Positions 1 to 10,966 of a stretch of DNA of 64,000 nucleotides are shown in pieces (position 1 is the first letter of the stretch; each line of letters starts with the position of its first letter). Both the position numbers and the translations under genes were made by a program. Under the pieces are notes generated by a model, which saw nothing but the letters and a program-made list of their open reading frames with translations, searched no databases and was not told where the DNA came from. Source of the DNA: Byssothecium circinans (taxonomy: Eukaryota > Ascomycota > Dothideomycetes > Pleosporales > Massarinaceae); assembly GCA_010015675.1 (NCBI GenBank), contig ML976988.1:885079-949078 (forward strand), written 5' to 3'.

Positions 1-344
1 TTGTCTCAGTATATATGTATTGTATCTTCGACTTGGTAATTGGTATTCAATTTTTGATAAAAATATGTGCCACGTTTTGGTTCGAAACCCCGCTACTAAC
101 CATCAATTGAGTTCCTCTGCTTGTCACCATGGAACCACTTCTTAATGAGCACAGTTTGATCTCTATGTGAGGGAAGCTAATATGAAGAGTTCAACAATCA
201 CCAGCAGATGTCAAACGCAGGTCGAACAATCGTACTTCTATCACTGCACGTATGGACAGGCCATGACGACAGTGACCAACGCCTTCATCCTCGCCCACTG
301 CAGCGACTACAAAATGCACTTCAGGATGAGTCCCCTTCTTAGGC
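1..344. other. Left-edge stretch without a supported gene
   Basis: Moderately AT-rich sequence upstream of the AIG2-like gene. It presumably holds that gene's promoter and leader. I see no repeat, RNA gene or credible coding segment in it. Confidence 0.4.
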
Positions 345-908
345 ATGGCGTCAACGCGACCCCGCCCAAGAATCCATCAGGAGGACCTCCGCCTCTACTC
401 TCTCGCCCTGAACAATAAATGGACAAAGCAGGAGATATATCGCAACATCAGTTCCGAGACACCCTTCTTCGTGTACGATTCACTACTACTACCATGGGTG
501 CTCGCAACTGTACTTGATCCAAATAGGACTACGCAAGGATTCGAGGAGGCAGCAAGGCACGCAACTCGAGCAACACTGCACAAGCACTTCCGCGTCGTTA
601 TCAGCCTAGATCAAACACCGACGGTGGTCAAGTCGAAGTCGGAGGCCACAGTTGATGGTATGCTTGTGGGTGGACTAACTGCAGAAATGGCTGCGAGGAT
701 TGATGGGTATACGAGGTCGGGGCAGCTGAGAAAGGAGCTGGAAGAGGTGGAGATTGAGACGAGCCAGGGGGAGAAGATCTATGTTGCTGCATATGTCTAC
801 GTTTGGAAAGCCAGCACCAAGCTGCTGGAGGCAAAAGATTGGTCACCGCTGGAGTACATGAGGATCGCGGCCGATCATAACAATAGCAGAAGCATGGATA
901 GTTCGTAA
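345..908 (+). CDS. AIG2/gamma-glutamylcyclotransferase-like protein, probably non-catalytic
   Basis: Single-exon frame of 187 residues. It shows the AIG2/GGCT-like pattern: a beta strand with FFVYDSLLLPWVL near residue 40, then VDGMLVGGL near 104, then IDGYTRSGQLRK and the strand IYVAAYVYVW near 143. In active family members the first loop reads Y-G-x-L and an acidic residue follows the LDxYE element. Here the loop glycine is Asp and the catalytic acidic position appears to be Thr. The fold assignment is reasonable, but cyclotransferase activity is doubtful. The start is the first ATG of the frame. The gene converges on the sulfite-transporter gene, with 169 bp between the stops. Confidence 0.6.
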   Translation: MASTRPRPRIHQEDLRLYSLALNNKWTKQEIYRNISSETPFFVYDSLLLPWVLATVLDPNRTTQGFEEAARHATRATLHKHFRVVISLDQTPTVVKSKSEATVDGMLVGGLTAEMAARIDGYTRSGQLRKELEEVEIETSQGEKIYVAAYVYVWKASTKLLEAKDWSPLEYMRIAADHNNSRSMDSS

Positions 909-1077
909 TGTCTCGCGAACGCGTCCAGGTCTGAAAGGTCTGGCTCCGATATCTGGTTGGTAATATATGGAAGCTGTTGGCAAATTTGAGGATAGGATAT
1001 TTTACAGCGGATGAGGACGTGCCGTCCAAAACGTTTCGCAGCACTGGATAAAGTCACGATATTTCATTATATTCAAT

Positions 1078-2543
1078 TCAAACGTCCTGCTGTTCCTTCT
1101 CCCCCTCTTCCTCTTTCATCTCACATTCCTTCTCAAATTCCCGTAAAGACGGCGAATCAAACAAAGCCCTCCTAAACAACACATCCTTGACCGTCTTATA
1201 CGCCACAACAATCCAAATCAGCATAACACAAACACTAAGAATCTACCAAATCATCAGCACCCAAACACACAACTCACTCCAACAACCCACCAGGGAAGAT
1301 AGAACTCACCGTTCCCATCACTCTAAAGAAAGTACTCGGCATCTCCTCCCCAAACAACAGCGTCGCCGTGGCAAACACGCCCACCGGAAACGTAAACCCC
1401 CACCACCCAATATTGAACGGAAACCTCCTCCTATTCACAATCGAGCAAATGGCGAAGACAAGCCATACCAAGCCAAATCCCCACATGATAAGCGCGAATC
1501 CGAAACCGATGACATGCAGTATCTCGCCCCCATTGGGATGTAGTGTCCCCGTCTGCGGAAACACTTCCATAGCAACGCGCCCTAGCTTCAATATCGCGAA
1601 TCCACCCAAGCCCATGGAACCGATGGGAAGAAAGACGCTGACGGTGGCAGAGTGAGCGGGCAGGTTGTGTACGGCGAGTCTGTAGAAGTAGATCGTCATA
1701 GCGATGAAAGAGAGGGGGACACTAGTGCCCCACAGGATGTAGCTGATGGTGATTGTCCAGAGCGCGTGTTGGGGGTTTGTCAGGGCGTCGGCAACGAGGG
1801 CGCCTGTTGCGGATGCCACGATGGGGGATACGATGGGGAGGAACCAGACTGCTGTCATGGTTTCGTGGCGGTGGGTGTGTTTTGTCATCCTTTGGTTCTG
1901 TCAGCGCTTCTCGCAGTGGTGGTGTGAGAGACATACATAAGGAAAGGTATCCCAAAACAGCAAGCTAGGCTCAAGATTGAGTCAATGAACCAGAGTCCCC
2001 ACGCGACTTGCACACTCGCTCCTCCCCATCTAGACACACACGCTAGTGTAAACATATTAATGATACCAGCGAAACCCATGGGTACCGTGCCGATGAAAAG
2101 AGACTCGAGGGGATGATGGAATGTGAGTTTCCATGTCGCTGGGTACAGACTGTAGCGCAGTACGGAGATGGCGAAATAGAGACAGAAAAGAACAACGTTT
2201 ATGATGAAAAAGGCCATGCTGAGGCTGAAGAAAACTGTGCGGTTTGGTGGGTACATGTTCGAGAATGTGTAGAGGAGGGTAGCAACGATGCCGGTGCCCA
2301 TGTTGGATGCGAACTGGAAATCTATCAGCCTTCTGGATTCGACATGAGTGAAGGTCTTACCCATGCGGGAGTAAAGTTCTGCACCGCCCATCTCCAGCCC
2401 TTTCGCTCCCGAATGAGCCACTTTGGTATGGCTGGATGTTTCAAATCAGGACTGTCGGAAGTCCCAGTCTCTGTACTCGAGTCTGAAAGATCGACTACGG
2501 TGACTTCGTCAACGTGAGTGCATGGTTCTGCTTCTGTGGACAT
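1078..2543 (-). CDS. SSU1-type sulfite efflux / TDT-family transporter
   Basis: Four exons: 2361-2543, 1937-2313, 1310-1889 and 1078-1242, giving 434 residues. The three introns are short (47, 47 and 67 bp), GT-AG, and keep frame. The protein has a polar N-terminus, then about ten hydrophobic segments of the tellurite-resistance/dicarboxylate transporter (TDT) family. Recognisable blocks are NFTPAWFASNMGTGIVA, a PMGF block after the second segment, a FLPIGSMGLGGF block, and WGFTFPVGVFA before the last helices. These match fungal plasma-membrane sulfite pumps better than the malate permease branch. The expected role is export of sulfite formed in sulfur metabolism. Substrate is inferred from family resemblance only. 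The tail is charged and Glu-rich. Confidence 0.88.
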
Positions 2544-3004
2544 AATGTGAGTAATAAATGGATGATGTGTAGTGCTTTCATGAAGTCATGAAATAGAGAG
2601 TGCACCTAAATAGTGCTGACGCATCGGTGAAGACTCCTGCATTCATTTAGACTGGAAAAGGTGTCACATGGAAAAACTATGTGGATTCACCTCAACTTCT
2701 GTGAGGAATCTGTGTTGTGAAGAACAGTAAACGTTCTTTATCAGAACGTGAAGTTGGTCGACGGACCATTTCACGTACACAGGTATACGAAGTAAGATCG
2801 GCGTCGACGAAATTATCACCGCCGCTTTCATTCTCAAGCATATACGTTGACCGGAACAGATACCCATTCGGCCTGTGAGCATTCAAATCCCAACCATCAA
2901 TCTATTATGTCTAGAGTTGACTGCTGAGCATCGGAGAATCGACTTAGACGTCTCATTCACTATAGAAACCTAAATATCTCGTGGTGGGCTTGGTGAGCAA
3001 ATAC
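2544..3004. other. Intergenic, promoter side of the transporter gene
   Basis: AT-leaning spacer upstream of the transporter start. Short open frames on the minus strand lack any recognisable motif. Nothing else is visible. Confidence 0.4.
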
Positions 3005-3445
3005 TCAATCCTCATTAACACTACTACTACGACGCTCTTCCAGCGAAGGAGGCATCTTCATGGCAGAGCCTATAGGGAAAAGGAATAACTGAAGAGCTAG
3101 AGCGCGTGCTGTATCATTCAATCCCTCCCAAGTTACACAACGTCGACGTTGCCGAAACGATGATAAGTCTTTTCGAAATATATGAATCTTCCCCAACTTC
3201 AACAGGCCTACATTGAAATACCAGAAATACCTCGCTACATATGCTGTGAGAATCATTTCCGATCCTCCAGTAGCTGGCTCAACCATTTCGAGACCGAAAA
3301 GTGCCTGTTGGAGCTCAATATCTAAGTTTGCGCAGACTATTGCTCCAAATGGGATCAATTCTGCACATGTAAAATTGGCCACGAACAGGTGTCTGCGGAG
3401 GTTGGTGCAACATTCTTTTACTTCCTTCACAGACGCTAATTCCAT
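3005..3445 (-). CDS. Hypothetical protein, 146 residues
   Basis: An uninterrupted ATG-to-stop frame with mixed composition, including a C-terminal Arg/Ser-rich tail. I recognise no family, signal peptide or membrane segment. The base composition is more AT-rich than in the confident genes around it. It could be a small gene, one exon of a larger decayed gene, or chance. Confidence 0.25.
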   Translation of the reverse strand: MELASVKEVKECCTNLRRHLFVANFTCAELIPFGAIVCANLDIELQQALFGLEMVEPATGGSEMILTAYVARYFWYFNVGLLKLGKIHIFRKDLSSFRQRRRCVTWEGLNDTARALALQLFLFPIGSAMKMPPSLEERRSSSVNED

Positions 3446-3830
3446 TCCTCCAAAATGCCCATAATACGACTTCCAGGTTCAAAACGTACACAAAGGGGTA
3501 TATCGTCTTAGAAAATCTTGCCCCAGATCCCTGTGCAGAAGGTTCAAGAAGAAGATTGAGAGTAAATGCAGCCTTCTTTGTTTGTAATCACATGCTAGTT
3601 ACTACCCGCATTGCCTCGCTGGTACAATTTCTGTCTTTCCCTGCAGGCACTTGACCTCTAGCACGTTCTATCGGAAGCGCCGCAGCGGGAAGTTACATAA
3701 ACTTCCCCACAACCAACGAGACTCCCGTTTTTGGACTAAATATCGCTTTACACACTATCTCCTCTCGGATACCATAACTACTCGACCTAACCCAAGGGCT
3801 CTTCCGGACCACCAGCACCTGTGGACAAAA

Positions 3831-4663
3831 ATGGTCGCGTTCGTACAGCCCCGTGACCGATTAAAGTATATGCTGACTCGTTTTTAGGTACTGTCATCGT
3901 TGCGATAAACGTTTCATCAAAGAACACGCCCTTCACCAGCACGTACGGGACTCGCCGCGCCACAAACTGTGTCCAGAGTGCGACTTTGATGGAGAATCAT
4001 GGGATGACTTGCTCGATCATTGCCGCGAGACGAACTGTCGTAGCGTGTGTCAAGACTGCGACAACGGAGGGGGCATTCATTGGAGATATAATTGCGATGC
4101 CTATCTGAAGCATTTGGAGGATGAGAACGTCTGCACCGAGTGTGAGCGTCACTTTGACAACCCGACCAACTTGTACCAGGTTTGTACGCCGCGTACCTTG
4201 CGATCATCAGGCTGACGATACGAAGCACAAATTGTCTCACCGCTCTAAAAGCTACGAGTGTTATCGCTGCTATGCTACGTTTAAGACCTACGGCGGCATG
4301 GTAAGCTCCCTATCACCTCTTGCCGTCATAGCCACTGATCAGATCACCTAGATCATTCATCTTGAGTCCGGCACCTGCAACGACGACGTGACCAAGGAGG
4401 ATCTCGACGCGACGGCCGCTGAATGCTATGTGTGGTCCCATTTCATCGACGACTCCTATCGGGGGGATATGCTTGAGGGCTGCGATCTCGAACGCGACTA
4501 TACCGACACAACGTATGCGTACAAATGCCCGACTTGCGATGTGTCATTGCGTAAGCTCTCCAGCCTCTTCCAGCACGTGGAGTCTTCAGCGTGCAGCCAG
4601 ACGCTAGACAGTGGTGCTATCGGCCAGCTTCGTCGCTTCTTGACGAGTCGGTATGATTCGTAG
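3831..4663 (+). CDS. C2H2 zinc-finger domain protein
   Basis: Proposed four-exon model: 3831-3838, 3888-4179, 4226-4300 and 4352-4663, giving 228 residues in frame. The first exon encodes only Met-Val plus two bases and uses a weak GTTCGT donor, so the start is the least certain part. The later introns (46 and 51 bp) have clear branch sites and acceptors. The product contains a finger opening CHRCDKRF, then a CPECDF...DHC unit, a CTECERHF unit, CYRCYATFKTYGGM followed by HLESGTC, and a final CPTCDVSLRKLSSLFQHVES finger. This arrangement is common in filamentous-fungal C2H2 proteins of unknown role, probably nucleic-acid binding. The middle acceptor could also be at 4210, which also keeps frame. 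Confidence 0.68.
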
Positions 4664-5744
4664 GCTTCAATGTCGGGGTACGGCTGCTGGTAGATGTTTG
4701 CCATCGCATTGCTGAGCAAGTTTGAACAGGCTGCTGTCAATTTTGTGGAGATGGAAAGGCTATGAGACTCATTTGACTAGTCATTAGCATATTGCCGTTC
4801 GGCGCTTTCGTCAACGCTGGGGTTTGCGTTAATATCGCGTTGAGTTAGCTTCAGATGAGACTGTGCCACAGCGGTTAGCAGCATAATCAAAGCTCACATG
4901 AATACCACACAAGTTCTAATCATCCATGAACATTCTAGAAGAATCTTTGTTAGATCCTTCCCCTGTATTGATATTCCCACCCATATCTCCCAATTGTCAT
5001 ACCAATCACGTCCAAGGAAGTCGTTTTTTATAGCTCTGAGAAGCCCAAGGGTCTGAAAATCATCCTCCCCGTAAGGTCGGAAAACATAGGAAAGTCGGCG
5101 GGATCAAACTACAGATCGTGGAGAGCATCGAACGTCAATAGAGGGAGCCCAGTCCCATTAGCCTAACATGTACGCGAGCTTGAGATTGGCGTGCCTGGGT
5201 CTGCTATATCTTTCTGTGCTGTCTATGTTGTGTGCATTCTATGACTGTCTTGTACCTAGGTATTGTTCTAGAAACTTTGTTGAGCGGCATTAATATGGAC
5301 TGGGACGAGGTGGACTGACCTGGGTGTATTTTATGTTTAATACCCTGGGGGCTGTTGCGCTGTACTGGGTTTTAGGGACGAAGGCTGAGAGTGCCTAGGG
5401 CTGTTCAAATGTCGGTTTGTACGGCCATCTTGTAAGATATTTGAGCGAAGAAACGTGTTCTGCAATCCTGGAACTAGACTGAAAGTCTAGAGAGGAGACG
5501 CCAACGGGAAGAGGATCAGAAAAGGAAAACTCCGCGGTTGGGAGCCTGAAAACCACCGAGTACATGACGTAACCCCATCCAAAGAGATGGCTTCTTCCTG
5601 TGCAGTGCGGCATTAGCAACGCTTTTATTCGGTAGATTGAGAAGAAACATGTCCGTCCCTACACACAAGCCTCGCCGTACAACCTTAAACCTTCAGCTCA
5701 CACCTCAGACCTCGGGAAAGACTAGAGCTCCTTCACCACCTAAA
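4664..5744. other. Intergenic, about 1.1 kb, no gene seen
   Basis: Frames in this stretch are short and without motifs. It separates the C2H2 gene from a possible small membrane-protein gene. I see no repeat or RNA gene. Confidence 0.4.
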
Positions 5745-6115
5745 ATGCCCACCTCATCAACACTCCACACCGTCCTCATCATAAGCCTCATCTATTACGG
5801 TGCCTTCAGCCGCCTCACCCACGGCATCTACACCTCAACCATCTTCGCTTACCAAACCGTCCATGCGTCCGTTCCATTATTCATCGCCATCGGACCTAAT
5901 GATCTGTTCGTTGTTGATGTACAAGGAGACGAGGATGGAAGGAGCGCTGTTGTGTGTGAAGGGAGAGAGCGGTGAGATTGTAGGCAAGGTGAGCGGGGGA
6001 GGGTTCAGTGCCTGATGTGGTGGTATTGGGGCTGGCGTTCGGGGTTGCTGGGTTGCAGTGGTGGGGCAGAGATGAAGAAGGCAAGGTGAAGACTATGAGG
6101 CGGCAGGTACAGTAA
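5745..6115 (+). CDS. Possible small membrane protein, exon structure unresolved
   Basis: An ATG at 5745 opens a frame with a hydrophobic segment (HTVLIISLIYYGAF) and a second weaker one around HASVPLFIAIG. After 5920 the best coding signal moves to another frame (KETRMEGALLCVKG). It then continues after a possible short intron ending near 6008 into PDVVVLGLAFGVAGLQWWG and a basic tail stopping at 6113-6115. This suggests a two- or three-helix membrane protein with at least one intron, but I could not find one splice model that joins all segments cleanly. No family is recognised. Confidence 0.3.
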
Positions 6116-6646
6116 AGGAAGAGGAAGACGGGCGTGAAGAGAGTGAAAGAGCTCTGCCTACAAGCAGCGCGACATGCTTTTGAGAGAATTCTTTTGTATT
6201 GTATACACAGTCCAGACCCTGTGACTCATTCCCGATGACACCTTCAGTTCATATGACTCAAACAGACATCGAAGTCATTCATGCAAGAAACAGTCCACGA
6301 TCCTCCTTTCAAAGCACGCCACAAGAGGTCCATGAGTCGATGTCCCATCCAAGGCAAAAAGCCGAAAACCTCCCGCTGCAAACGTGCAGCCCTTCTCGCA
6401 CAACCCAGCATGACACCAGTCCGTGATACCCAGAAAAAGGAGCCCACCAGTTGTGCAATCCGTCAAGCCCATTCAGAAGCCCTCCACCAACGTTGCCGCC
6501 AGAGACGAACATCCCGACATGAGAAGGCCCCGCAAAACCGAAGCCAGCAAAACGCGAGGGAGGATCCGAAGGTCAACCCCAAAGAAAGGAAAACCCAGCC
6601 AGAAAGAAAAGAAGAAAGGGAAAGTTCGAGCAACTTACTCAAAGTG
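6116..6646. other. Intergenic downstream of the BYS1-like gene
   Basis: This stretch lies beyond the 3' end of the minus-strand BYS1-like gene. Overlapping open frames on both strands look like composition effects. No supported feature. Confidence 0.4.
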
Positions 6647-7522
6647 TTATGCGTCTCTACCGCTAGCACACACCTCCCAGACGACTCCCGTCTTCGCACC
6701 TGGGCAACGTCCAACTGGCGCAGCAACCTTCTGGCGTTCAACCTTATTCGCTTCCGTGAGGCCGTATTCGTGGGTAGTATAGCTAGTTCGGTCGCAATAT
6801 TCGCCGGGCTGACAGGCAAAGACCGGGCAGCCTTTGCCACTACCGCACTGATGACCATGCTCCCAGCCGGCGCATCCAGTGAGGTCGGTCGACTGTTGGG
6901 TCATACAGATAAGGAAGCTGAGATCATAGAAGATACCATCCTGATCGTCGATGCCGTATTCCACGAGCATGGGCTTGGTATGAGTCTTGGAGGTGATCTG
7001 GAGCTGCGTGCCGCTGCCGTTAGGCGGAGGGCAGGACCGGAGGGGTTCGGTGTAGGCTTCGCCGGCAAGGATTTCGCGATCTTTGACGCCATCGCCGCAG
7101 CCAACAGACGTCACCATCAAGGTGTAATTGCACGAGTTCTTGATGACGGCCAGGCCGGGTTGGTTTATGAGAGGCTTGAAGTTCTCAGGCGAGCTCGTCT
7201 TGAGAATGGCCGCCGAAGGGAGTGGGTTGAAGGTTGCGCTCGGTCCAGCACCGCCGGACTGTGACGGAGGCCTGTTGATGATTGTAGACGAAGAGGGACT
7301 TGGAGCCTGAACCGATGGGGTCAGCGGGCCAACAGATGCTGCGCTCGAAGGAGGCGGGCCGCTGGCGATCGCGGTCTCGGTGACCCAGACGGTCTCCGTG
7401 ACGGTGAGGTCAACACAGTTGCTGTAGACCGTCGGGGAGAAGAGGAAGAGAAGCAAGATGTCCATGATGAGCAAGCGCATTGAAGGGCAGCCAAACTTGC
7501 TGAAGGAGCTGATGGCGGACAT
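6647..7522 (-). CDS. Secreted BYS1/thaumatin-like domain protein
   Basis: Single exon, 291 residues from the ATG at 7522. That start places a hydrophobic signal segment (MDILLLFLFSPTVYS) near the N-terminus. The frame stays open upstream to 7732, but that extension is Ser/Arg-rich and weakens the signal peptide. After a Pro/Ser-rich linker (residues about 45-100) comes a domain starting VIKNSCNYTLMVTSVGCG, with GSGTQLQITSKT, a YDLSFL block and many cysteines. This matches the Blastomyces yeast-phase-specific protein (BYS1) family, which resembles thaumatin folds. The expected location is the cell wall or outside the cell. Molecular function is not established for the family. The length and linker are greater than in the short family founders. 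Confidence 0.72.
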   Translation of the reverse strand: MSAISSFSKFGCPSMRLLIMDILLLFLFSPTVYSNCVDLTVTETVWVTETAIASGPPPSSAASVGPLTPSVQAPSPSSSTIINRPPSQSGGAGPSATFNPLPSAAILKTSSPENFKPLINQPGLAVIKNSCNYTLMVTSVGCGDGVKDREILAGEAYTEPLRSCPPPNGSGTQLQITSKTHTKPMLVEYGIDDQDGIFYDLSFLICMTQQSTDLTGCAGWEHGHQCGSGKGCPVFACQPGEYCDRTSYTTHEYGLTEANKVERQKVAAPVGRCPGAKTGVVWEVCASGRDA

Positions 7523-9127
7523 TGTTGCTGAGGTGTCGTGAAAGAACTGGGATTTGGTGAGATGGCGATAGAGACTGTGAAATCGTTGAGATTGACGTGA
7601 AGACAGTCTTGTAGCTGGTGGCTTGTTGTGGTGTTTGGGAGATCGTGTGCGTTGTATGTCGAGGTGTTTGTTGACAGAGGGTGGTCCGAGCGAAAATTGA
7701 CTGAAAGAGAGTCCGGGCGTTCGCGCACTCAAATGAAGGTGAAGCTGAGTGTGAATGAGAGAACGGGCGGAGTCTCAGGCCGAATGGTCATGATATAGTG
7801 AGCAAACCTGCGACACACCGCCCGTGAACGGCCTTTGACCGCAATCTGCCGTCGCCGTGAATGGCGCCACGGTCGTTTGCCAACGCGGGCGTCCGACTTT
7901 CTGGCTCTGATTGGCAGAGCAATGAAGCGTTTGCAATTTGCACTTATGTACGACTGCAGGTACCCGTCTTAATCTCCCATTGAGGTATTTCACTTCGGTT
8001 TTGACATATAAGCTGGAGACTAAGGTCCACGAGGCCGTAGCGCAGCATGGGCAACCAACTGTTTCATGTGAACGCTCTCATATAGGCCAATGGCATCCGC
8101 GCGACAGGTGGTAGCCTGCCAGCAGAGGTGATTAGCAGAGAGGAAATGAGGTGTAACCGCACGTAACTTGCACAGCGGTGTACAAGTTTCGTGAGGGTGG
8201 CGGCCGAACGTGGCCTGGTTTTAACGTCTGCATGTTGGGGTCATGGTTTTGTGAATCTTAGAATGGCTCGTCGCTTTTTGACTCTGAGAGTCTTGACTCT
8301 TAGAGTGGCATCTGCTATCTTTCGCTTGCTGGTCATCTTGTCAACCTTGGCCTGTCATCCTCTGAGGTACATCGACTACCATCTTTATGGTCCGTCGAAA
8401 CTGGGTCGCATTTGCACTTCATGCAACTTTGCTTGATTGTCCTGTGCGATGGTCTGAACAGGGATCATGTCGTGCGCTTGGCCATGAGAACATAAGCAAA
8501 AGGGGCCACAACAAGGCGGTCGTAGGGAAGAGAAGCCTCGGTCATCTACCCATTCAGTATGCAGGGCGGAAACATCCTCGCAATCTGCATGATTGTAGAG
8601 CGCGTACGAGTACTCTGATGGCCAAGGGCGCGTGAAAACCAGCTGTGAACCGATTGAATGGCTGTGATTGTAACCCCAAGGCACAGAGCAAGGATTCTCT
8701 GTTGGCCGAATAGTGCAAGTCCAAAGGAACGCTCCAATGACCGCTATTTTGTGCCATCATCGTCAACTGAAACCCGCCAACAGCGCTCCATCAACGATGC
8801 GAGTACCGTACTTGATTCATGTTGAACTGGTATCGTAGCTGTACCGATGAGCCGGATGCTGGCATCGTGCTGGGTCTTTGAGAGAAATATACGTCCATCC
8901 CAGCATTGTCGTATCAAAGACGCCTTCCAAAAGCAGACCAGGGCATGATATGGTAAGATTCGGGATCTGATCTTGCATCAATGGTGATGCGATAAACTGG
9001 CATGTCTAACCTGCTCAAAGCTAGATTGTTGCACGGCTATTGAGATTGTCAGCATCCGGATAATGGTTACAGGAAACAATCTTACCCTAGACAGATTGTA
9101 GTACTCAGCACTAGAAGTTTTGGCAAC
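7523..9127. other. Intergenic, 1.6 kb
   Basis: The left part is the promoter and leader of the BYS1-like gene. The rest lies beyond the 3' end of the DUF7719-like gene. Only short, motif-free frames are present, and I see no RNA gene or repeat. Confidence 0.4.
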
Positions 9128-9799
9128 TTAGTAAAGATTGAAATCATTCCACTTGGAATATCCGAGCACTGCCGCAGCGTTGAGGGCTGCGAACAACACG
9201 TCCATCTCCACCACACTCCATATCCATAAGGTTCCAACAGGCGGTGCAGCTTTCATGACATAAAAGTAGCCATGCTTGTTGCCCGAGAAGACCAAATAGC
9301 ATCCAGCAGTAACGCCGCCGACCAGGAACAGGAGGTTGCGTAGCACAGGGAACCGGATCGAGAAGTCGACGTGTGTAAGGTAGACCAGGAAAAAGAATAT
9401 AGGAAGTGCGGATGCTGCCCTCTTGATGATCTCATCCCATATAATAGCCTCCCGATACTGGCTGTAGACCAGCACATCGAAAGTCAAGTGTAGCATGGCC
9501 ATGGTCATCGAGTAGAGTATCGCATCGCCTAGAGGTCCGAGGGACTCACCCTCTGTCGCTGTGTCTCCCTCTTCCGGTTGTTCTCTGCCCAGCTCTTTAT
9601 TCAACTCCCGTTGTCGCTCTTCTGCTAGCTCGAACAGTGTTTTCCCCTTCGGCCCAGAGCGGTCGGGATGTTGGAGAATGAGGTTGACGCCGTCCTCGTC
9701 GATGTCGCTCGTGGGCTGAAAAGCGGACCCAGTACTTTTGGCCGTCGCCTTTGAGCTCGCCTGGCCGGCTGCCCGTCTCTCCTTGCGATTTCCGCCCAT
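9128..9799 (-). CDS. DUF7719-like integral membrane protein
   Basis: Single exon, 223 residues. The N-terminal about 85 residues are polar, with a KERRAAG start typical of this fungal family and a segment LILQHPDRSGPKGKTLFELA. Then come three to four membrane segments, starting PLGDAILYSMTMAMLHLTFDVLVYSQY, followed by LPIFFFLVYLTHV, LLFLVGGVTAGCYLVF and a C-terminal helix after PPVGTLWIWSVVEMD. The family is widespread in ascomycetes and has no known biochemical role, though an ER or nuclear-envelope location is plausible. It is divergent from the PIG-L gene, with 213 bp between start codons. Confidence 0.78.
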   Translation of the reverse strand: MGGNRKERRAAGQASSKATAKSTGSAFQPTSDIDEDGVNLILQHPDRSGPKGKTLFELAEERQRELNKELGREQPEEGDTATEGESLGPLGDAILYSMTMAMLHLTFDVLVYSQYREAIIWDEIIKRAASALPIFFFLVYLTHVDFSIRFPVLRNLLFLVGGVTAGCYLVFSGNKHGYFYVMKAAPPVGTLWIWSVVEMDVLFAALNAAAVLGYSKWNDFNLY

Positions 9800-10012
9800 T
9801 GCGCCTCCTCTTTGGTGGGTATGGTCTGTTGTGAGGTCGGATGAAGCGTGGTGAAAAGGGGAAAGGCGCGACTGCGGGGACAGGTCAGGTCAGGCATCAG
9901 GCCCAAGCTTCCCGAGTCCACAAGTGCACCTCGTCGACTGCGTTTGCACCCTCGCAAACCCTCAGCTATCGCATACCTTGGCTTCTAGAAAGTCGTCAGC
10001 CAAATAGTTAGA
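9800..10012. promoter_or_regulatory. Compact divergent promoter between DUF7719-like and PIG-L genes
   Basis: Only 213 bp separate the two start codons, so both transcripts must start in this interval. No clear TATA box is visible. The C/T-rich stretches and the repeated GGTCAGGTCAGG-like unit near 9883-9895 are the only notable elements. Confidence 0.5.
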
Positions 10013-10966
10013 ATGAATTGGATTCCCTGGGCCTCTGTTCCCGTACTAATTTTCGGATTGTGGCTGTATACGTCACAACTCACCTCATCGTTTCCCACCC
10101 TTCAAGGTAAACGCATACTGCTGCTCATCGCGCATCCGGACGATGAAGCGATGTTCTTTGCGCCTACTTTGCTGGCATTGACGCGTCCGGAGCTTGGGAA
10201 TCACGTAAAAATTCTCTGTTTGAGCAGTGGTACGTCACCTCACACCAACGCCCACAAGGACGATGAAGAAACTAACACGTGCTGCTTCGTAGGCGACGCC
10301 GATGGGTTGGGAGATATCAGAAAGAAAGAGCTCGTGAAAAGCGGGCTACAGCTTGGGCTGCGTTCTGAAAACGATATCCATGTCGTTGAAGATAGGTAGG
10401 TCCTTTCCACAAGCCTCCAATGAGACCTGCATTCACCCGAGTACAGAAACTTCCCTGATTCCATGACGGTAACGTGGCATCCCCGTCTGATTTCAAACCT
10501 CCTTACAACAACCTTCGCCCCAAAGATGGCATCCGTCTCCTCCAAGGAAGCCCCAAAAACTACCATTGACACCATCGTCACCTTTGATGCGGACGGCGTT
10601 TCCTCCCATCCCAACCACAAGTCGCTATACACCGGCGTGCACACGTTCCTCAAAGCGCTTATGCATCGTCACAGCGGGTGGGAATGCCCAATCAAGCTCT
10701 ACACTCTGACTACCACCTCTATCTTTCGGAAATATCTGAGTGTGCTGGATGCGCCTGCCACTCTGGTCGGTGCTACTTTGGGGCGGAAGGAGTTGGGGAA
10801 ATTCCCGGCCCCTCTGGTGTTTGCCAGTTCACCGGTCGGTTACAGGACTGCCCAGAGAGCCATGACCACGGCGCACGAGACTCAGATGAGATGGTTCCGG
10901 TGGGGATGGATCACTCTCTCTCGATACATGGTACTGAACGATTTGAGAAAAGAGAAGACTTTATGA
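10013..10966 (+). CDS. GPI12: N-acetylglucosaminyl-phosphatidylinositol de-N-acetylase (PIG-L/Gpi12)
   Basis: Three exons: 10013-10229, 10293-10395 and 10447-10966, giving 279 residues. The introns are 63 and 51 bp, GT-AG, and in phase. A single N-terminal membrane anchor precedes the LmbE-like fold. The metal-binding AHPDDEAMFF motif lies near residue 41, SSGDADGLGDIRKKEL near 70, and the second metal motif DADGVSSHPNHK near 155. The enzyme removes acetate from GlcNAc-PI on the cytosolic face of the ER, the second step of GPI-anchor synthesis. Length matches the family (about 250-300 residues), and all expected catalytic motifs are present. Confidence 0.93.

Noticed and set aside
6281..7264. 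Long plus-strand frame of 327 codons
   Set aside because: It lies opposite the BYS1-like gene for most of its length. The minus-strand frame has a signal peptide and a recognisable domain, and this one has no motif.
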